Of a stretch of 15,678 bases of DNA, positions 15,430-15,678 are shown piece by piece. The stretch spans positions 1-15,678 of the forward strand of contig WQZL01000040.1 of assembly GCA_009780755.1 (NCBI GenBank). The letters run 5' to 3'. The notes beneath the pieces are model-generated. The model did not search any database and was not told where the DNA came from. It saw only the letters and a program-made list of their open reading frames with translations. Position numbers and translations under genes: made by a program. Every line of letters starts with the position of its first letter. Position 1 is the stretch's first letter. This DNA comes from Promicromonosporaceae bacterium. Its GTDB lineage: Bacteria > Actinomycetota > Actinomycetes > Actinomycetales > Cellulomonadaceae.

Positions 15430-15678
15430 ATGGCAGACGATGAGTTCATCGGGCGCGAGATTGGTGGCTACACCATCAAGCGCCTGCTGGGTCGTGGGGC
15501 GATGGGAGCGGTGTACGAAGCAGCCGATGACGGCGGCACCTCGGTGGCACTAAAACTGCTCCACGCGCACCTAAACATCGACCCCGTGGCGCGCGAACGC
15601 CTAAAGCGTGAGGTCACGGCGCTGCAACGCCTCAAACACCCGGCAGTGGCGCGCGTGCTTGACGCCGAGCTGGAGGAC
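15430..15678 (+). CDS. PknB-type Ser/Thr protein kinase, N-terminal fragment (runs off window)
   Basis: The first 83 residues are in the window: MADDEFIGREIGGYTIKRLL, then the glycine-rich loop GRGAMGAVYEA, the ATP-binding lysine in VALKLLHAHL, a helix-C glutamate in LKREVTALQRLKHPAVARVL. This is the N lobe of a bacterial eukaryotic-type Ser/Thr kinase of the Pkn family. The frame is open to the window end, so the catalytic loop, any membrane segment and any PASTA or other sensor domains cannot be seen. The gene diverges from ugpC with 206 nt between the starts. ATG 15430 is chosen because the kinase fold begins about 10 residues later, as is usual, and because of the -10-like box at the right distance. 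Confidence 0.92.
   Translation, partial: MADDEFIGREIGGYTIKRLLGRGAMGAVYEAADDGGTSVALKLLHAHLNIDPVARERLKREVTALQRLKHPAVARVLDAELED

Overview
The window is high-GC, actinobacterial-type DNA. The evidence is a convergent pair, a PdtaS-type sensor kinase and a WhiB1-type iron-sulfur regulator, arranged tail to tail as I recall for Mycobacterium tuberculosis. A three-ATPase FtsK/SpoIIIE (EccC-like) protein, a DUF4032 protein and a PASTA/PknB-type Ser/Thr kinase start fit as well. GTG starts and TANNNT boxes about 6-8 nt before some starts (leaderless-type initiation) also fit. Genus cannot be fixed; an Actinomycetales/Micrococcales-like organism is my best guess.

Layout. (1) 1-3253, plus strand: a decaying export locus. 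It holds a repeat-domain protein broken by a frameshift, an N-terminally short peptidoglycan-binding-type efflux adaptor, a MacB/LolD-type ABC ATPase with an amber stop in place of the Q-loop glutamine, and an apparently intact FtsX/MacB-type permease. (2) 3329-5072: pdtaS (plus) and whiB1 (minus), whose stop codons are 1 nt apart. A perfect TGTGA-N6-TCACA CRP/GlxR-type site lies about 180 nt upstream of whiB1. (3) 5287-8817, minus: a 1176-residue EccC-like membrane ATPase with one canonical and two degenerate P-loops and no type VII secretion partner in the window. (4) 8818-8973: a short spacer with two palindromes and a 10-bp tandem repeat. (5) 8974-10533, minus: a DUF4032 protein with a kinase-like core. 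A 19-bp-stem hairpin separates it from the gene upstream. (6) 10600-13551, minus: a large secreted CSLREA/beta-helix protein with a clear signal peptide and no visible wall anchor. (7) 13552-14101: a 550-nt, locally AT-rich stretch without a convincing gene, with hairpins and repeated CGTTTT motifs, ending in the ugpC terminator. (8) 14102-15223, minus: ugpC/msmX-type sugar-importer ATPase. (9) 15430-end, plus: the first 83 residues of a Ser/Thr protein kinase.

How the parts work together. The first locus looks like a former tripartite exporter (ATPase, permease, adaptor) with a cysteine-paired repeat protein as possible partner or cargo; three of its four genes carry lesions. pdtaS and whiB1 are signalling and transcription-control genes kept together in actinobacteria. 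The ugpC product probably energises sugar permeases encoded elsewhere. No rRNA, tRNA, CRISPR array, transposase or integrase was recognised. The most unusual material is the broken exporter locus, the orphan EccC-like ATPase, the 10-bp repeat in front of it, and the secreted beta-helix protein with its AT-rich upstream region.
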